Shown: positions 27,112 through 38,249 of the stretch, piece after piece
Numbering within the stretch: position 1 is the first letter of the stretch
How the letters are laid out: every line of letters begins with the position of its first letter
Origin: Pseudomonas tructae
Lineage (GTDB): Bacteria; Pseudomonadota; Gammaproteobacteria; Pseudomonadales; Pseudomonadaceae
Assembly (NCBI RefSeq): GCF_004214895.1
Contig: NZ_CP035952.1
Location: 1,116,001-1,180,000, forward strand
Length of the DNA stretch: 64,000 bases
Direction of reading: 5' to 3'
Program-made: the position numbers and the translations under genes
Notes under the pieces: model-generated
Database searches by the model: none
What the model was told of the DNA's origin: nothing
The model's input: only the letters and a program-made list of their open reading frames with translations

Positions 27112-28365
27112 TCAGTTGCCGTATACCGGCAGTTTGGCGCAGATGGCCTTGACCTTCTCGCGAACGGCGTCGATCACCGCTTCGTTGTTCAGGTCAGCCA
27201 GGATGTCGCAGATCCAGCCGGCCAGTTCCTTGCACTCGGCCTCTTTGAAGCCACGAGTGGTCACTGCCGGGGTGCCGAAGCGCAGGCCGGAGGTGACGAA
27301 CGGCGAACGTGGGTCGTTCGGTACCGAGTTCTTGTTGACGGTGATGAAGGCGCGACCCAGGGCGGCGTCGGCGTCTTTACCGGAGATTTCCTGCTTGATC
27401 AGCGACAGCAGGAACAGGTGGTTTTCAGTTCCGCCGGACACTACGTCGAAACCGCGCTCGATGAACACGCCGGCCATGGCCTGGGCGTTTTTCACCACTT
27501 GTTGCTGGTAGGTCTTGAACTCAGGCTGCAGCGCTTCCTTGAAGCAGATGGCCTTGGCGGCAATCACGTGCTCCAGTGGGCCGCCCTGGGCGCCCGGGAA
27601 GACGGCGGAGTTGAGCTTCTTCTCGATCTCGGCGTTGGCACGCGCAAGGATCAGGCCGCCACGCGGCCCGCGCAGGGTCTTGTGGGTGGTGGTGGTGACC
27701 ACGTCGGCGAAAGGAACCGGGTTCGGGTACACGCCTGCAGCGACCAGGCCGGCTACGTGAGCCATGTCGACGAACAGGTAGGCACCGACCTTGTCGGCGA
27801 TTTCGCGGAAGCGTGGGAAGTCGAGGATCTGCGAGTAGGCCGAGAAACCGGCAACGATCATCTTCGGCTTGTGCTCGACTGCCAGGCGCTCGACTTCGTC
27901 GTAGTCGATCAGGCCGTTGGCGTCGATGCCGTACTGGATGGCGTTGTACAGTTTGCCCGAGGCGCTGACGTTGGCGCCGTGGGTCAGGTGACCACCGTGG
28001 GCCAGGCTCATGCCCAGGATGGTGTCACCGGCCGACAGCAGGGCCAGGTAGACGGCGCTGTTGGCTTGGGAGCCGGCGTGCGGCTGAACGTTGGCGTAGT
28101 CGGCGCCGAACAGTTCCTTGGCACGGTCGATGGCCAGTTGCTCGACCACGTCGACGTATTCGCAACCACCGTAGTAGCGCTTGCCCGGGTAGCCTTCGGC
28201 GTACTTGTTGGTCAGCACCGAGCCCTGGGCTTCCATGACGGCGGGGCTTGTGTAGTTTTCCGAGGCGATCAGCTCGATATGTTCTTCCTGGCGCTGGGCT
28301 TCTTGCTCCATGGCGGCAAAGAGATCGGCGTCGTACTTGGCAATGGTCAAATCACGGCTGAACAT
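27112..28365 (-). CDS. glyA: serine hydroxymethyltransferase
   Basis: PLP enzyme of 417 residues that interconverts serine and glycine while charging tetrahydrofolate. ATG 28365 is chosen because GAGGA lies 6 bases upstream and the protein then begins [12 protein letters not shown] as in other SHMTs. The PLP lysine is in [16 protein letters not shown], and substrate residues lie in [19 protein letters not shown] and the [13 protein letters not shown] segment. Full length, no defects. Its 3' end has left a degraded copy 800 bases downstream. Confidence 0.97.
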   Translation of the reverse strand: MFSRDLTIAKYDADLFAAMEQEAQRQEEHIELIASENYTSPAVMEAQGSVLTNKYAEGYPGKRYYGGCEYVDVVEQLAIDRAKELFGADYANVQPHAGSQANSAVYLALLSAGDTILGMSLAHGGHLTHGANVSASGKLYNAIQYGIDANGLIDYDEVERLAVEHKPKMIVAGFSAYSQILDFPRFREIADKVGAYLFVDMAHVAGLVAAGVYPNPVPFADVVTTTTHKTLRGPRGGLILARANAEIEKKLNSAVFPGAQGGPLEHVIAAKAICFKEALQPEFKTYQQQVVKNAQAMAGVFIERGFDVVSGGTENHLFLLSLIKQEISGKDADAALGRAFITVNKNSVPNDPRSPFVTSGLRFGTPAVTTRGFKEAECKELAGWICDILADLNNEAVIDAVREKVKAICAKLPVYGN

Positions 28366-28488
28366 GGCGGTCCTCAAGGATCGTGCTGAAATAGGCGGGC
28401 ATTCTACCTCATCAGCTTTTGTCTGGCATATGAAAGGGCATCATGTCGCAGACAAGTGGGCTTCATTCAGAGATAGGTGGTGGATTCA

Positions 28489-28513
28489 TCGCGGGGCAAG
28501 CCCGCTCCCACAG
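28489..28513 (+). repeat. REP element, single copy
   Basis: Contains the local REP core TCGCGGGGCAAGCCCGCTCC followed by CACAG. The core is itself an imperfect palindrome (GCGGGG-CAAG-CCCGC). It is located just beyond the stop of the minus-strand GGDEF-EAL gene. Confidence 0.85.
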
Positions 28514-28516
28514 GGT

Positions 28517-31500
28517 CTACTCGAACATGAACAGGGTTTCGTTGCTGAACTGCGCCTCGAACTGATGCGCCGGCATCGGCCGTCCGAACAGGTAGCCCTG
28601 GACCTCGTCGCAGCCATGTTCACGCAGGAATTCCAGTTGCTCGTGGGTTTCCACACCCTCGGCGATCACCGCCAGGTTCAGGCTGTGGGCCATGGCAATG
28701 ATTGCCCGGGCGATCTGCGCATCCTGTTCACCCTCGGGCAGGCCGTCGACGAAGGTGCGGTCGATCTTCAGCACGTCGATGGGGAACTGCTTGAGGTAGT
28801 TGAGCGAGGAGTAACCAGTGCCAAAGTCGTCGACCGCGATGCTCAGGCCGAGGTTCTTCAGGCTGTCGAGGATCACCATGGCCTCGTTGACCTCGCGCAT
28901 CAGGATACTTTCGGTCAGCTCCAGTTCCAGGCAAGCCGGCGGCAGGCCAGTCTCCTGGAGGATGGTGGCGATGCGTTCGCCCAACTGGCCGTCGGAGAAC
29001 TGTCGCGCCGAGATGTTCACCGAGACCTTCGGCACCCGCACCTTGGCCTGGTGCCAGGCCTTGAGCTGACGGCTGGCTTCCTTGAGCACCCAGTCGCCGA
29101 CATCGACCACCAGGCCCAGCTCCTCGATCACCGGGATGAAGTCCCCAGGCGGCACCAGCCCGCGCCGCGGATGGCGCCAGCGCAACAGCGCCTCGGCACC
29201 GGTCAGGCGTTTGCCGTCACCGCTGAACTGCGGCTGGTAGTAGAGGATGAACTCGTTCTGTTCCAGCGCATGGCGCAGGTCGCTTTCCAGCTCCAGACGC
29301 TCCAGGGCACTGGCGTTCATGTCGGCCTGGTAGAACTGGAAATTGTTCTTGCCGCGCTCCTTGGCGTGGTACATGGCGGTGTCGGCGTTCTTCATCAGCT
29401 GGCTGAGCTCGCTGCCATCCTGCGGGCTGAGGGCGATGCCGATACTGGCGGTGACGAAGAACTCACGGTTCTCCAGTACGAACGGCCGCACCAGGCTGCC
29501 CAGGATCTGTTCAGCCACGTGGATGGCCCGGTTCAGGGCCATTTCGCGGGTAGCACGCGGTTGCAGCAGCAGGGTGAACTCGTCGCCGCCCATGCGCGCC
29601 ACGGTATCGTCGTCATCCACGCAGTCGAGCAGGCGCTCGGCCATGTCCTTGAGCATGCGGTCGCCCGCAGCATGGCCAAGGGAGTCGTTGATCGGCTTGA
29701 AGCGGTCGAGGTCGAGGAACATCAACACCACCCAGGCCTTCTGCCGCTCGGCCTGCAGCAGGGCCGTGTGCAAGCGGTCCTGGAACAGGGTGCGGTTGGG
29801 CAGGTGGGTCAGGGCATCGTAGTAGGCCAGGCGATGGATACGCTGTTCGCTGGCCTTGCGCTCGCTGATGTCGGTAAAGAAACACACGTAGCTGGCCAGG
29901 TCGCCTTCGTCATCGAGCACCGCAGTGATGCCGACCCAGGCTGGATAGTGTTCGCCGTTGCGTCGCTTGAGCCACACTTCGCCTTCCCAGGTACCGCGCT
30001 GGTGCAACTGCTTGAGCACGTAGCGCAGGTGCGCTTCCTGGTGCTCGTCGACGGTCAGCAGGCTCGGCAACTGGTCGAGGACATCGGCGACATCGTAGCC
30101 ACTGACGCGGCTGAAGGCCTCGTTGGCCTGGACGATGTAACCGGCCGGGTCGGTGATGAGGATGGCCGAGGTCGAATGTTCGAATACCGTGGCGGCCATG
30201 CGCAGGTCTTTTTCGGCGCGGCGTTGCTGGCTGATATCGCGGCCGACGCCAAGGATGCCTTCGAAACGGTTGAGGTCATCCCAGACCAGCACCAGGCGCA
30301 GTTCGATGGGTATCTTGCGGCCGTCGGCGCGCAGGCAGTCGAACAAGAACAGCTGGGGCGGCAACTGGGTACGCAACTGCTCGAGTTGTTCAGGATCTGT
30401 CAGGGCCTTGTTGATCCGCTCGACCAGGCTGTAGATGCCAGTGAGCTGGGCCGGGTTGGCGATGGTCGAGTGCCAGCCGTTTTCGAAGATCCACTGCACT
30501 TCAAAGCCCAGCACTGCCTGGATTGACGGGCTGACGTAGTTCAGTTGCATCTGGCTGTCGGTGGAGAAGATCACATCGCTGATGCTTTCGGCGAGCATGC
30601 GGTAGCGCTGTTCGCTGTCGCGCAGGGACTCGCTGGCCTCGATCTGTTCGGTTACATCCTTGCCGACGCCGATGATCCGCGTCACGCAACCGGCGTTGTC
30701 GCGGGTCAGGGCCTGCTCGCGGATGTCGAAGCGGCGCCAGTTCTGGTCGTGATGACGAAAGCGCAACTGGCAATGCAATTGCTCGACGTATCCCGAGGCG
30801 CGCTGTTGCAGGCGCATCTGCCGGTACAGTTCGGCGTCGTCCGGGTGCAGCAACAGCTCCCAGAAGTGGTCGCCCATCTGCGCAAGCTCGGTGCGGTTGT
30901 AACCCAGGGTCTGGCCCAGGTTGCGGTTGCTGAAGATCATCAGCTGGCTGTGCACATCCTGCACGTACAGTTGGTCGGGCACGGTGCGTACCACATCCGA
31001 CCAAAAACTCTCGCGCTCGAGCAACGACAGCTCGACCTGCTTGCGGCTGGTGATATCGCTGATGCTGAGGATGACCGCCTGGTAGTCGCGGCGCTGTTGC
31101 GGGAAGCGCACCATCAACCACAGGTGCAGGTCCTGGCCATCGGCGGTGGGCAGGCGCATTTCCAGTTCAAGCTGTTGCTGGTTGTCGAGGATTGCCCCGA
31201 GCAACTGGATACCGATGCCGTCGTTGCCGCTCTGCTCACCCTCCACCAGGCGCTGCCAGGCACTGTCGCAGCAGTTGACCCCCAGCAGTTGCAAAGCCAC
31301 CTGGTTGACTTCAGTAACTTTGAGTTCCTGCAGCAGCAGCCGGCGCAGCGGCGGGTCGAAGGCCAGGCGCTGTTCCAGGGCCGGACGACTGCGCAGGCGG
31401 TAACGTTCCAATTGGCCAGGTAGGCCGGAAAGATCGAGCACGCACAAGGCAACACCGGTGCCTTCGAAAATATCGTGGTAGCGCCGACGGCTTTCCTGCA

Positions 31501-32347
31501 GCAGGCGGTGACGGCGGCGCATGTTGATCAGCGCCAGCAGCGGGACCAGGGCGCAGAACAGGCCGAGCATGCATTTGCCGATCAGCGCCGGCAGCAATTG
31601 CTGGCGCGCCTGGCCTGCGTCGAACAGCCCGCGCAATTGCCAGGTGCTGTTGTCGAGGAAGGCCAGCATTACGCTCTGCAAGGGCTCATCGCTGCCGGGT
31701 GTAGGTTGGTGGCGGTTGATGATGTCGCCGGTGCGGCTGTTTTCCAGCAACCACAAAGGATGGTTGGGGCGGTCCAGATGATTGGTCAGGTCGTTGTAGT
31801 AGCTCGATGCCAGGCGCAGGAACCAGTAACCACTGGGCGCATCGCCAGGCTGGCGCAGCAGCAGGTAGACCTGCTGGTTGTCGGCGCTGTTGCTGTAATA
31901 GAAATCGCGTCCCTGGTTGAGCCGCAGCAGTTCGTCCAGCGCCTGGTAATCGGGCGTGCCGCTTAAACTGTCGGCCTGCAGGCTGCCGTCAGCTCCGATC
32001 CAGGCGACACTGAGCAGCTTCGGCTGTTGTTGCTGCAACCGGGCGATGACCTGCGGCAATTGCTCAGGACCAGGCGACGAACGGTATTGCTGGACCTGGT
32101 TCAAGGCCACCTGGGCCTTGAGCGTCATGTTCAGGCTCATGTGATCGGCCAGCTCGGCGCTGGCGTCGAGGCTGTGCTGGTACTGGTCGGCCTGGGTATG
32201 ACGGAACTGGGCGATCAACTGCCACAGCAGCAGGCCGAGCAGCAACAGCACCAACACCGCCAGCGCGCTTTTCAATGAGCCGCGCAATGGCGAGCCTGGC
32301 GCACTGGCCGGCTTGCGCAGGGATGACGGCTGAGTGAGATTGGTCAA
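28517..32347 (-). CDS. membrane PAS-GGDEF-EAL c-di-GMP enzyme, RmcA-like
   Basis: A 1276-residue protein. Order: transmembrane helix about 26-47, periplasmic sensor about 48-262, second helix about 263-287, four PAS-type units (about 295-440, 455-575, 580-705, 715-835), GGDEF domain with intact GGDEF at 920-924, and EAL domain with E1052 and DDFGTGYSSLNYLKQFPIDVLKID. The EAL catalytic set looks complete, so phosphodiesterase activity is expected; the GGDEF signature is intact but the inhibitory RxxD site is DDDD. Size and architecture match RmcA (PA0575). It runs toward glyA and is divergent from ettA. Confidence 0.9.
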   Translation of the reverse strand: MTNLTQPSSLRKPASAPGSPLRGSLKSALAVLVLLLLGLLLWQLIAQFRHTQADQYQHSLDASAELADHMSLNMTLKAQVALNQVQQYRSSPGPEQLPQVIARLQQQQPKLLSVAWIGADGSLQADSLSGTPDYQALDELLRLNQGRDFYYSNSADNQQVYLLLRQPGDAPSGYWFLRLASSYYNDLTNHLDRPNHPLWLLENSRTGDIINRHQPTPGSDEPLQSVMLAFLDNSTWQLRGLFDAGQARQQLLPALIGKCMLGLFCALVPLLALINMRRRHRLLQESRRRYHDIFEGTGVALCVLDLSGLPGQLERYRLRSRPALEQRLAFDPPLRRLLLQELKVTEVNQVALQLLGVNCCDSAWQRLVEGEQSGNDGIGIQLLGAILDNQQQLELEMRLPTADGQDLHLWLMVRFPQQRRDYQAVILSISDITSRKQVELSLLERESFWSDVVRTVPDQLYVQDVHSQLMIFSNRNLGQTLGYNRTELAQMGDHFWELLLHPDDAELYRQMRLQQRASGYVEQLHCQLRFRHHDQNWRRFDIREQALTRDNAGCVTRIIGVGKDVTEQIEASESLRDSEQRYRMLAESISDVIFSTDSQMQLNYVSPSIQAVLGFEVQWIFENGWHSTIANPAQLTGIYSLVERINKALTDPEQLEQLRTQLPPQLFLFDCLRADGRKIPIELRLVLVWDDLNRFEGILGVGRDISQQRRAEKDLRMAATVFEHSTSAILITDPAGYIVQANEAFSRVSGYDVADVLDQLPSLLTVDEHQEAHLRYVLKQLHQRGTWEGEVWLKRRNGEHYPAWVGITAVLDDEGDLASYVCFFTDISERKASEQRIHRLAYYDALTHLPNRTLFQDRLHTALLQAERQKAWVVLMFLDLDRFKPINDSLGHAAGDRMLKDMAERLLDCVDDDDTVARMGGDEFTLLLQPRATREMALNRAIHVAEQILGSLVRPFVLENREFFVTASIGIALSPQDGSELSQLMKNADTAMYHAKERGKNNFQFYQADMNASALERLELESDLRHALEQNEFILYYQPQFSGDGKRLTGAEALLRWRHPRRGLVPPGDFIPVIEELGLVVDVGDWVLKEASRQLKAWHQAKVRVPKVSVNISARQFSDGQLGERIATILQETGLPPACLELELTESILMREVNEAMVILDSLKNLGLSIAVDDFGTGYSSLNYLKQFPIDVLKIDRTFVDGLPEGEQDAQIARAIIAMAHSLNLAVIAEGVETHEQLEFLREHGCDEVQGYLFGRPMPAHQFEAQFSNETLFMFE

Positions 32348-32614
32348 ACGTTGATCCTGCGGTATGGCGGAATGGCAGGTTTAGAGCTGCTGATTGGCAA
32401 GTGCCGCGTTCCTGGCGACGGCTCCGGTTGCGCACTATAAGCTGGACGCCCGAAGGGCGGCTAGCATGCCCGCAAACGTGGCAAAGTGCCAGCCCTGTTC
32501 GTCGGCGGTTTGCCCAACCCGGCGCATTACGGTAGCTTTGGCCCTTTCCTGGGCGCTACGGCGCCCTTTATCTGTTTAGCTTTCATCTTTTCGTCTCTGA
32601 CGCTAGGTTTTTCC

Positions 32615-34279
32615 ATGGCTCAATACGTCTATACCATGCATCGGCTGGGCAAAGTTGTCCCGCCGAAGCGGGAAATCTTGAAGAACATCTCCCTGTCGTT
32701 TTTCCCCGGCGCCAAAATCGGCGTGCTCGGCCTCAACGGCTCGGGTAAATCCACTCTGCTGAAAATCATGGCGGGTGTAGACACCGAGTTCGACGGCGAA
32801 GCCCGTCCGATGCCAGAGCTGAACATCGGCTACCTGCCCCAGGAGCCGCAACTGGATCCGTCCAAGACCGTGCGTGAAGTGGTCGAGGAAGCGGTCAGCG
32901 TGATCAAGGACGCCCAGGCCCGCCTGGACGAAGTCTATGCCGCTTACGCCGAACCGGATGCCGACTTCGACAAGCTGGCCGCCGAACAGGCCAAGCTTGA
33001 AGCCATCCTCCAGGCCAGTGACGGTCACAACCTCGAGCGCCAGCTGGAAGTGGCCGCCGACGCCCTGCGCCTGCCAGCCTGGGAAGCCAAGGTCGAGCAC
33101 CTGTCCGGTGGTGAGAAGCGCCGTGTGGCCCTGTGCCGCCTGCTGCTGTCGGCCCCTGACATGCTCCTGCTCGACGAGCCGACCAACCACCTGGACGCCG
33201 ACTCCGTCGCCTGGCTTGAGCACTTCCTCCACGATTTCCCGGGCACCGTGGTAGCCATTACCCACGACCGTTACTTCCTCGACAACGTCGCTGGCTGGAT
33301 CCTCGAGCTCGACCGCGGCGCCGGTATTCCTTATGAAGGCAACTACTCGGGCTGGCTGGAAGCCAAGTCCGATCGTCTGGCCCAGGAATCCAAGCAGCAG
33401 TCGGCCCACGAAAAGGCCATGAAGGAAGAACTGGAGTGGGTGCGCAAAGGCGCCAAGGCTCGTCAGTCCAAATCCAAGGCCCGTCTGCAGCGCTTTGAAG
33501 AGATGCAGTCGCAGGAATTCCAGAAGCGCAGCGAGACCAACGAGATCTACATCCCGGCCGGTCCACGCCTGGGTGACAAGGTTATCGAGTTCAAGAACGT
33601 CAGCAAGGGCTACGGCGATCGCGTACTGATCGACAACCTGTCGTTCTCCATGCCAAAAGGCGCGATCGTCGGCGTTATCGGCGGTAACGGTGCCGGTAAG
33701 TCGACCCTGTTCCGCATGCTGATGGGCAAAGAGCAGCCAGACTCGGGCAGCATCGAGATCGGTGATACCGTGCAACTGGCCTGCGTCGACCAGAGCCGCG
33801 AGGACCTGGACGGCAACAAAACCGTGTTCCAGCAGATCTCGGACGGTTCCGACCAACTGCGTATCGGCACCTACGAGATTCCGTCGCGCACCTACGTCGG
33901 TCGTTTCAACTTCAAGGGTGGCGATCAGCAGAAGTTCGTCAAGGACCTCTCCGGTGGTGAGCGCGGCCGTCTGCACCTGGCCCTGACCCTGAAAGAGGGC
34001 GCCAACGTCCTGCTGCTCGACGAACCGTCCAACGACCTGGACGTTGAAACCCTGCGTTCGCTGGAGGAAGCCCTGCTGGACTTCCCGGGCGCCGCCATCG
34101 TGATTTCTCACGATCGCTGGTTCCTTGACCGCGTGGCTACCCACATCCTGGCTTACGAAGACGATTCGCAGGCGGTGTTCTTCGAAGGCAACTACACCGA
34201 GTACGAAGCCGATCGCAAGAAGCGCCTGGGTGAAGCAGCTGCCCAGCCGCATCGGGTACGGCACAAAAAACTGGCATAA
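32615..34279 (+). CDS. ettA: energy-dependent translational throttle protein EttA (ABC-F)
   Basis: Ribosome-associated ABC-F ATPase of 554 residues that gates the first peptide bond according to ATP level. ATG 32615 gives the family start MAQYVYTMHRLGKVVPPKREIL; the open frame extends 43 codons upstream but that part has no homology and no ribosome site. Two ATPase cassettes: GLNGSGKSTLLKI with LSGGEKRRVALC, and GGNGAGKSTLFRM with LSGGERGRLHLAL. The linker carries the charged helix RKGAKARQSKSKARLQRFEEM. No transmembrane segments. Confidence 0.96.
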   Translation: MAQYVYTMHRLGKVVPPKREILKNISLSFFPGAKIGVLGLNGSGKSTLLKIMAGVDTEFDGEARPMPELNIGYLPQEPQLDPSKTVREVVEEAVSVIKDAQARLDEVYAAYAEPDADFDKLAAEQAKLEAILQASDGHNLERQLEVAADALRLPAWEAKVEHLSGGEKRRVALCRLLLSAPDMLLLDEPTNHLDADSVAWLEHFLHDFPGTVVAITHDRYFLDNVAGWILELDRGAGIPYEGNYSGWLEAKSDRLAQESKQQSAHEKAMKEELEWVRKGAKARQSKSKARLQRFEEMQSQEFQKRSETNEIYIPAGPRLGDKVIEFKNVSKGYGDRVLIDNLSFSMPKGAIVGVIGGNGAGKSTLFRMLMGKEQPDSGSIEIGDTVQLACVDQSREDLDGNKTVFQQISDGSDQLRIGTYEIPSRTYVGRFNFKGGDQQKFVKDLSGGERGRLHLALTLKEGANVLLLDEPSNDLDVETLRSLEEALLDFPGAAIVISHDRWFLDRVATHILAYEDDSQAVFFEGNYTEYEADRKKRLGEAAAQPHRVRHKKLA

Positions 34280-34299
34280 CTCTCACGGGTTTGCACTGG

Positions 34300-34326
34300 A
34301 ACGGGGCCTTCGGGCCCCGTTTTTTT
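34300..34326 (+). terminator. terminator of ettA
   Basis: Stem AACGGGGCC / GGCCCCGTT with the stable TTCG loop, then TTTTTT. Confidence 0.92.
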
Positions 34327-34349
34327 ATACCCGACTTTCACCTCACCCC

Positions 34350-34372
34350 GTAGGAGCGGGCTTGCCCCGCGA
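34350..34372 (-). repeat. REP element, single copy
   Basis: Reverse-orientation copy of the same REP core (GGAGCGGGCTTGCCCCGCGA), between the ettA terminator and gdhA. Confidence 0.85.
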
Positions 34373-34497
34373 TCACGGCACAACATGTATACACTTATAC
34401 AAATGCACCATTTAATTTCATAAAAACGACATTTCGCCCTGTTCCGGTGCGCGTGCTTCTTGGTAGAGTCGGGAAAAAAACCAATAAGCCTCTCTGA

Positions 34498-35850
<1,353 letters not shown>

Positions 35851-35851
35851 T

Positions 35852-36205
35852 CTAGCGGCGATAGGCCCGCGCAGCGTCGCGGTCCTTTTCCTGTTGCCAC
35901 TGATCATCGCGCTCGTCCCAGTGACGGGCGCGATATTCCTGTAGGTCCTGATTCTCCTGCATGGCGTGGCACTGGCGAAAGCCATCGTCCCAGCCGGACT
36001 CGTACTGGCGGTTGCGCAGGTAGCGCGGCACGTCCTTGCGAAAGTCCCCGGCCATCACCCCGGCCGCCTGGCGACCGCTGCTGCAGCCGTCCTGGAAACC
36101 ATCGGCATAGGCCGGTGGATAACCTTGATTGATCAATTGCTCGTGGGTTGTCTGGCAACCTGTGAGCATGCCGATTACCACCATGACCAGCCAATAGCAC
36201 CGCAT
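35852..36205 (-). CDS. small lipoprotein of unknown function
   Basis: A 117-residue protein beginning MRCYWLVMVVIGMLTGCQTT: lipobox LTGC, so an acylated Cys at residue 16 and probable outer-membrane location. The mature part is hydrophilic and repeats the pattern aromatic-Asp-Gly-F (AYADGFQDGCSSGRQAAG, YESGWDDGFRQC), ending in a very charged tail (YRARHWDERDDQWQQEKDRDAARAYRR). No enzyme motif is seen. Conserved in Pseudomonas as far as I recall, but no assigned role. Confidence 0.85.
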   Translation of the reverse strand: MRCYWLVMVVIGMLTGCQTTHEQLINQGYPPAYADGFQDGCSSGRQAAGVMAGDFRKDVPRYLRNRQYESGWDDGFRQCHAMQENQDLQEYRARHWDERDDQWQQEKDRDAARAYRR

Positions 36206-36289
36206 CTTCAGACTCTCCGCTTGCCAGGGAAAGTCTAGGTGGGGGATTGTCGCTGGCGTGTCAAAACCGTGTGAAACAGTTGCGGTGCT

Positions 36290-36314
36290 TCGCGGGGCAA
36301 GCCCGCTCCCACAG
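36290..36314 (+). repeat. REP element, single copy
   Basis: Same REP core (CGCGGGGCAAGCCCGCTCC, then CACAG) just downstream of the DUF4105 gene stop on the minus strand. Confidence 0.85.
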
Positions 36315-36318
36315 ATCC

Positions 36319-38172
36319 TCAATACTGGTACCACTTCAATTCCAGCGTCACCTCGTTCTGCGCCGAGCTCAGCTTGCTGAAATCGCGGCTGGCACTCAGG
36401 CGCAGGCCCAGGTCGCGGGACAGTTCCCACTGCTGGTTCAGGCTAAGGCTGCGGCGCACCTCGCCATTGGTGAAGTAGTCGGCCTTGGCCTCGACGCTCA
36501 GGTTGCCCAGCGGATTGCGCCACAACAACCCGGTATTGAACCCCGCCGCCGGCGCAACGAAGGCGGCGAAGTCATTGTTGTGCTCGACCCGCACGGTGCC
36601 CAGGGCAAAGCCCAGCAGGTCATCGGCCAACTGCCAGGTGCCGCCGGCGCCACCGTTGACATGGCTGACCAGCACCTCGTCGCCATGCTTGCCCTGCACC
36701 CGCTCAAGCCCCCCGGCCACCTGCCACGACCAGGGTTTGAGCAAGGCATTGCGCGGCGTCAGCGAGCGAATGGTGGCAAGGTCCAGGCGCTGCACCTGCC
36801 AGTCATTGCCCTCGTACTGACGCAGTTTGAGCTGGAGGATCTCGATCTGCGCGCCGAGGGGGAAACCGTAGGCGTTGTCGTTGAGGTCGTGATACGCCAT
36901 GCGCAGGCCATATTCGGCATAGGCGCGATCATCGCGGCTGCCCACGCCCAACTGCCAGGTGCGCGACTGATGGCCGTCTTCAGGCAATCCCGGGCGTTCG
37001 ATTTCAAGTTCCGGCGGTGGGTTGCGGTTGATCGCCCGCAGCAGCTCGAAGCTGCGTTTGCTGCGCGCCGGGTCACGCTCCTGGCCGTTGGCCCGGTAGC
37101 GTTCCAGGCGATAGGCCGCGTCTTGCACCAAGGCCTGGCGCTCGCGGGGCAGGGTGGTGAAGTCAGGGCCTTGCAGTTGCGCGGTATCGGCACTGAGCGC
37201 CAGCACCTGTTGTTGCTCCTCGGCAGTCAGCGGCTTGGCCCGCTCCAGCAGTTCACGTTCGCGTGATGGCCGGTAGTCGATGCGCTCCACCAGGCCGGCC
37301 TGCTTTACAGCTTTGACCGTGTCGGTGGGGATGGCGGTCAGCGGAAACTGCGAGGTCAGGTCCAGGCTCGGACGTGCCACCTGCAGCAGTTCGAGCAAGC
37401 GGTAGGAGCAGTTCTCGTCGAAGAAGAAGTAGTCGAACTGGATCTGCTTGAGCTCCCACACGTGTTCGACCATGCGCCCGGTTTCTTCCGGGGTCAGGTT
37501 CAGCCGGTATTCCCACAGGTCGCGGTTTTCCAGGCTGCGGTATTCGGAGAGTTTTTCCTGGTAGGGCACCAGCGCGAACAGCCCCGGATAGCCGCCCATC
37601 AGGCCCTTCCAGGCATACAGGATGCTGTTGTCGCTACCCTCGATATAGGCGCCGAAGTTGATCGCGTAGCTGAGCAGAGCGGTGTTGTTGCTCTGCACGT
37701 CGGCCTGGTCGATCCGTAGCAGCGTGTGGCCGAACATCGACGAGGGGCTGTTCAGGTAGGCCGCCGGGAAGATCATCACCGCGCTGTGCGGCGAGACGTC
37801 CTTGAACCACTGGGTGTATTCCTTGCAAGCCGGGCTCGGCAAGTCGTTGAGTTGCAATTGCTCGCGCAGCCAGCGGGTACGTGCCGGGAACACGCATTGG
37901 GCATGGCGCTCGCCAAGGCTTGCCGGTGCATACAGGGCTTTGACGGTGGCGCGCAGCTCCTGGTCCGGGTGGTGGGCGCCGTCGTCGGCGAGAAAAAAGC
38001 GCTTGTCGTCGACGTAGCTGCGCCAGCCGCCGAGTTTGGCTGTCTCGTAGTGACCGAGGGCGATCCAATAGCGCTCGGCCGCTAGTTGCGTAAGGCGTGC
38101 GTCATCGAATGAAGGGGCAGCATGCAACGGGGCGCAGGCACACAGCGCCAGGTAAGCAAGGCGTTTGAGCAT
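36319..38172 (-). CDS. DUF4105-domain secreted/outer membrane protein
   Basis: A protein of about 617 residues with a signal peptide (MLKRLAYLALCACAPLHA). The N-terminal half is a DUF4105 (Lnb-type periplasmic) domain with PSSMFGHTLLRID and FFFDENCSYRLLELLQ, whose His and Cys recall papain-like hydrolases. The C-terminal half (from about 400) is beta-rich with alternating hydrophobic residues and a terminal aromatic (LELKWYQY), so it may form an outer-membrane barrel. ATG 38181 is three codons upstream and also possible. Biochemical function is not established. Follows the DUF3015 gene on the same strand after a terminator. Confidence 0.88.
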   Translation of the reverse strand: MLKRLAYLALCACAPLHAAPSFDDARLTQLAAERYWIALGHYETAKLGGWRSYVDDKRFFLADDGAHHPDQELRATVKALYAPASLGERHAQCVFPARTRWLREQLQLNDLPSPACKEYTQWFKDVSPHSAVMIFPAAYLNSPSSMFGHTLLRIDQADVQSNNTALLSYAINFGAYIEGSDNSILYAWKGLMGGYPGLFALVPYQEKLSEYRSLENRDLWEYRLNLTPEETGRMVEHVWELKQIQFDYFFFDENCSYRLLELLQVARPSLDLTSQFPLTAIPTDTVKAVKQAGLVERIDYRPSRERELLERAKPLTAEEQQQVLALSADTAQLQGPDFTTLPRERQALVQDAAYRLERYRANGQERDPARSKRSFELLRAINRNPPPELEIERPGLPEDGHQSRTWQLGVGSRDDRAYAEYGLRMAYHDLNDNAYGFPLGAQIEILQLKLRQYEGNDWQVQRLDLATIRSLTPRNALLKPWSWQVAGGLERVQGKHGDEVLVSHVNGGAGGTWQLADDLLGFALGTVRVEHNNDFAAFVAPAAGFNTGLLWRNPLGNLSVEAKADYFTNGEVRRSLSLNQQWELSRDLGLRLSASRDFSKLSSAQNEVTLELKWYQY

Positions 38173-38216
38173 GTCGGGCAACTAAGTCTGAATGATGCCG
38201 ATAGAGGCGGACAACA

Positions 38217-38240
38217 ACCCGCCCCGGTGAAGGGGCGGGT
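38217..38240 (-). terminator. terminator of the DUF3015 gene
   Basis: Stem ACCCGCCCC / GGGGCGGGT with a short loop; the minus-strand 3' flank is GTTGTTGT, moderately T-rich. Confidence 0.65.
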
Positions 38241-38249
38241 GGGCCGAGC

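Noticed and set aside
28310..30526. A 738-codon open frame on the + strand opposite the GGDEF-EAL gene
   Set aside because: It is the antisense shadow of a GC-rich gene; the minus-strand frame has full PAS, GGDEF and EAL signatures and the shadow has none.
32486..32614. An upstream in-frame extension of ettA by 43 codons
   Set aside because: No ribosome site and no family similarity; the ATG at 32615 gives the standard N-terminus.
32603..34264. A 553-codon open frame antisense to ettA
   Set aside because: Shadow of ettA caused by third-position GC bias; no recognisable domain or ribosome site.
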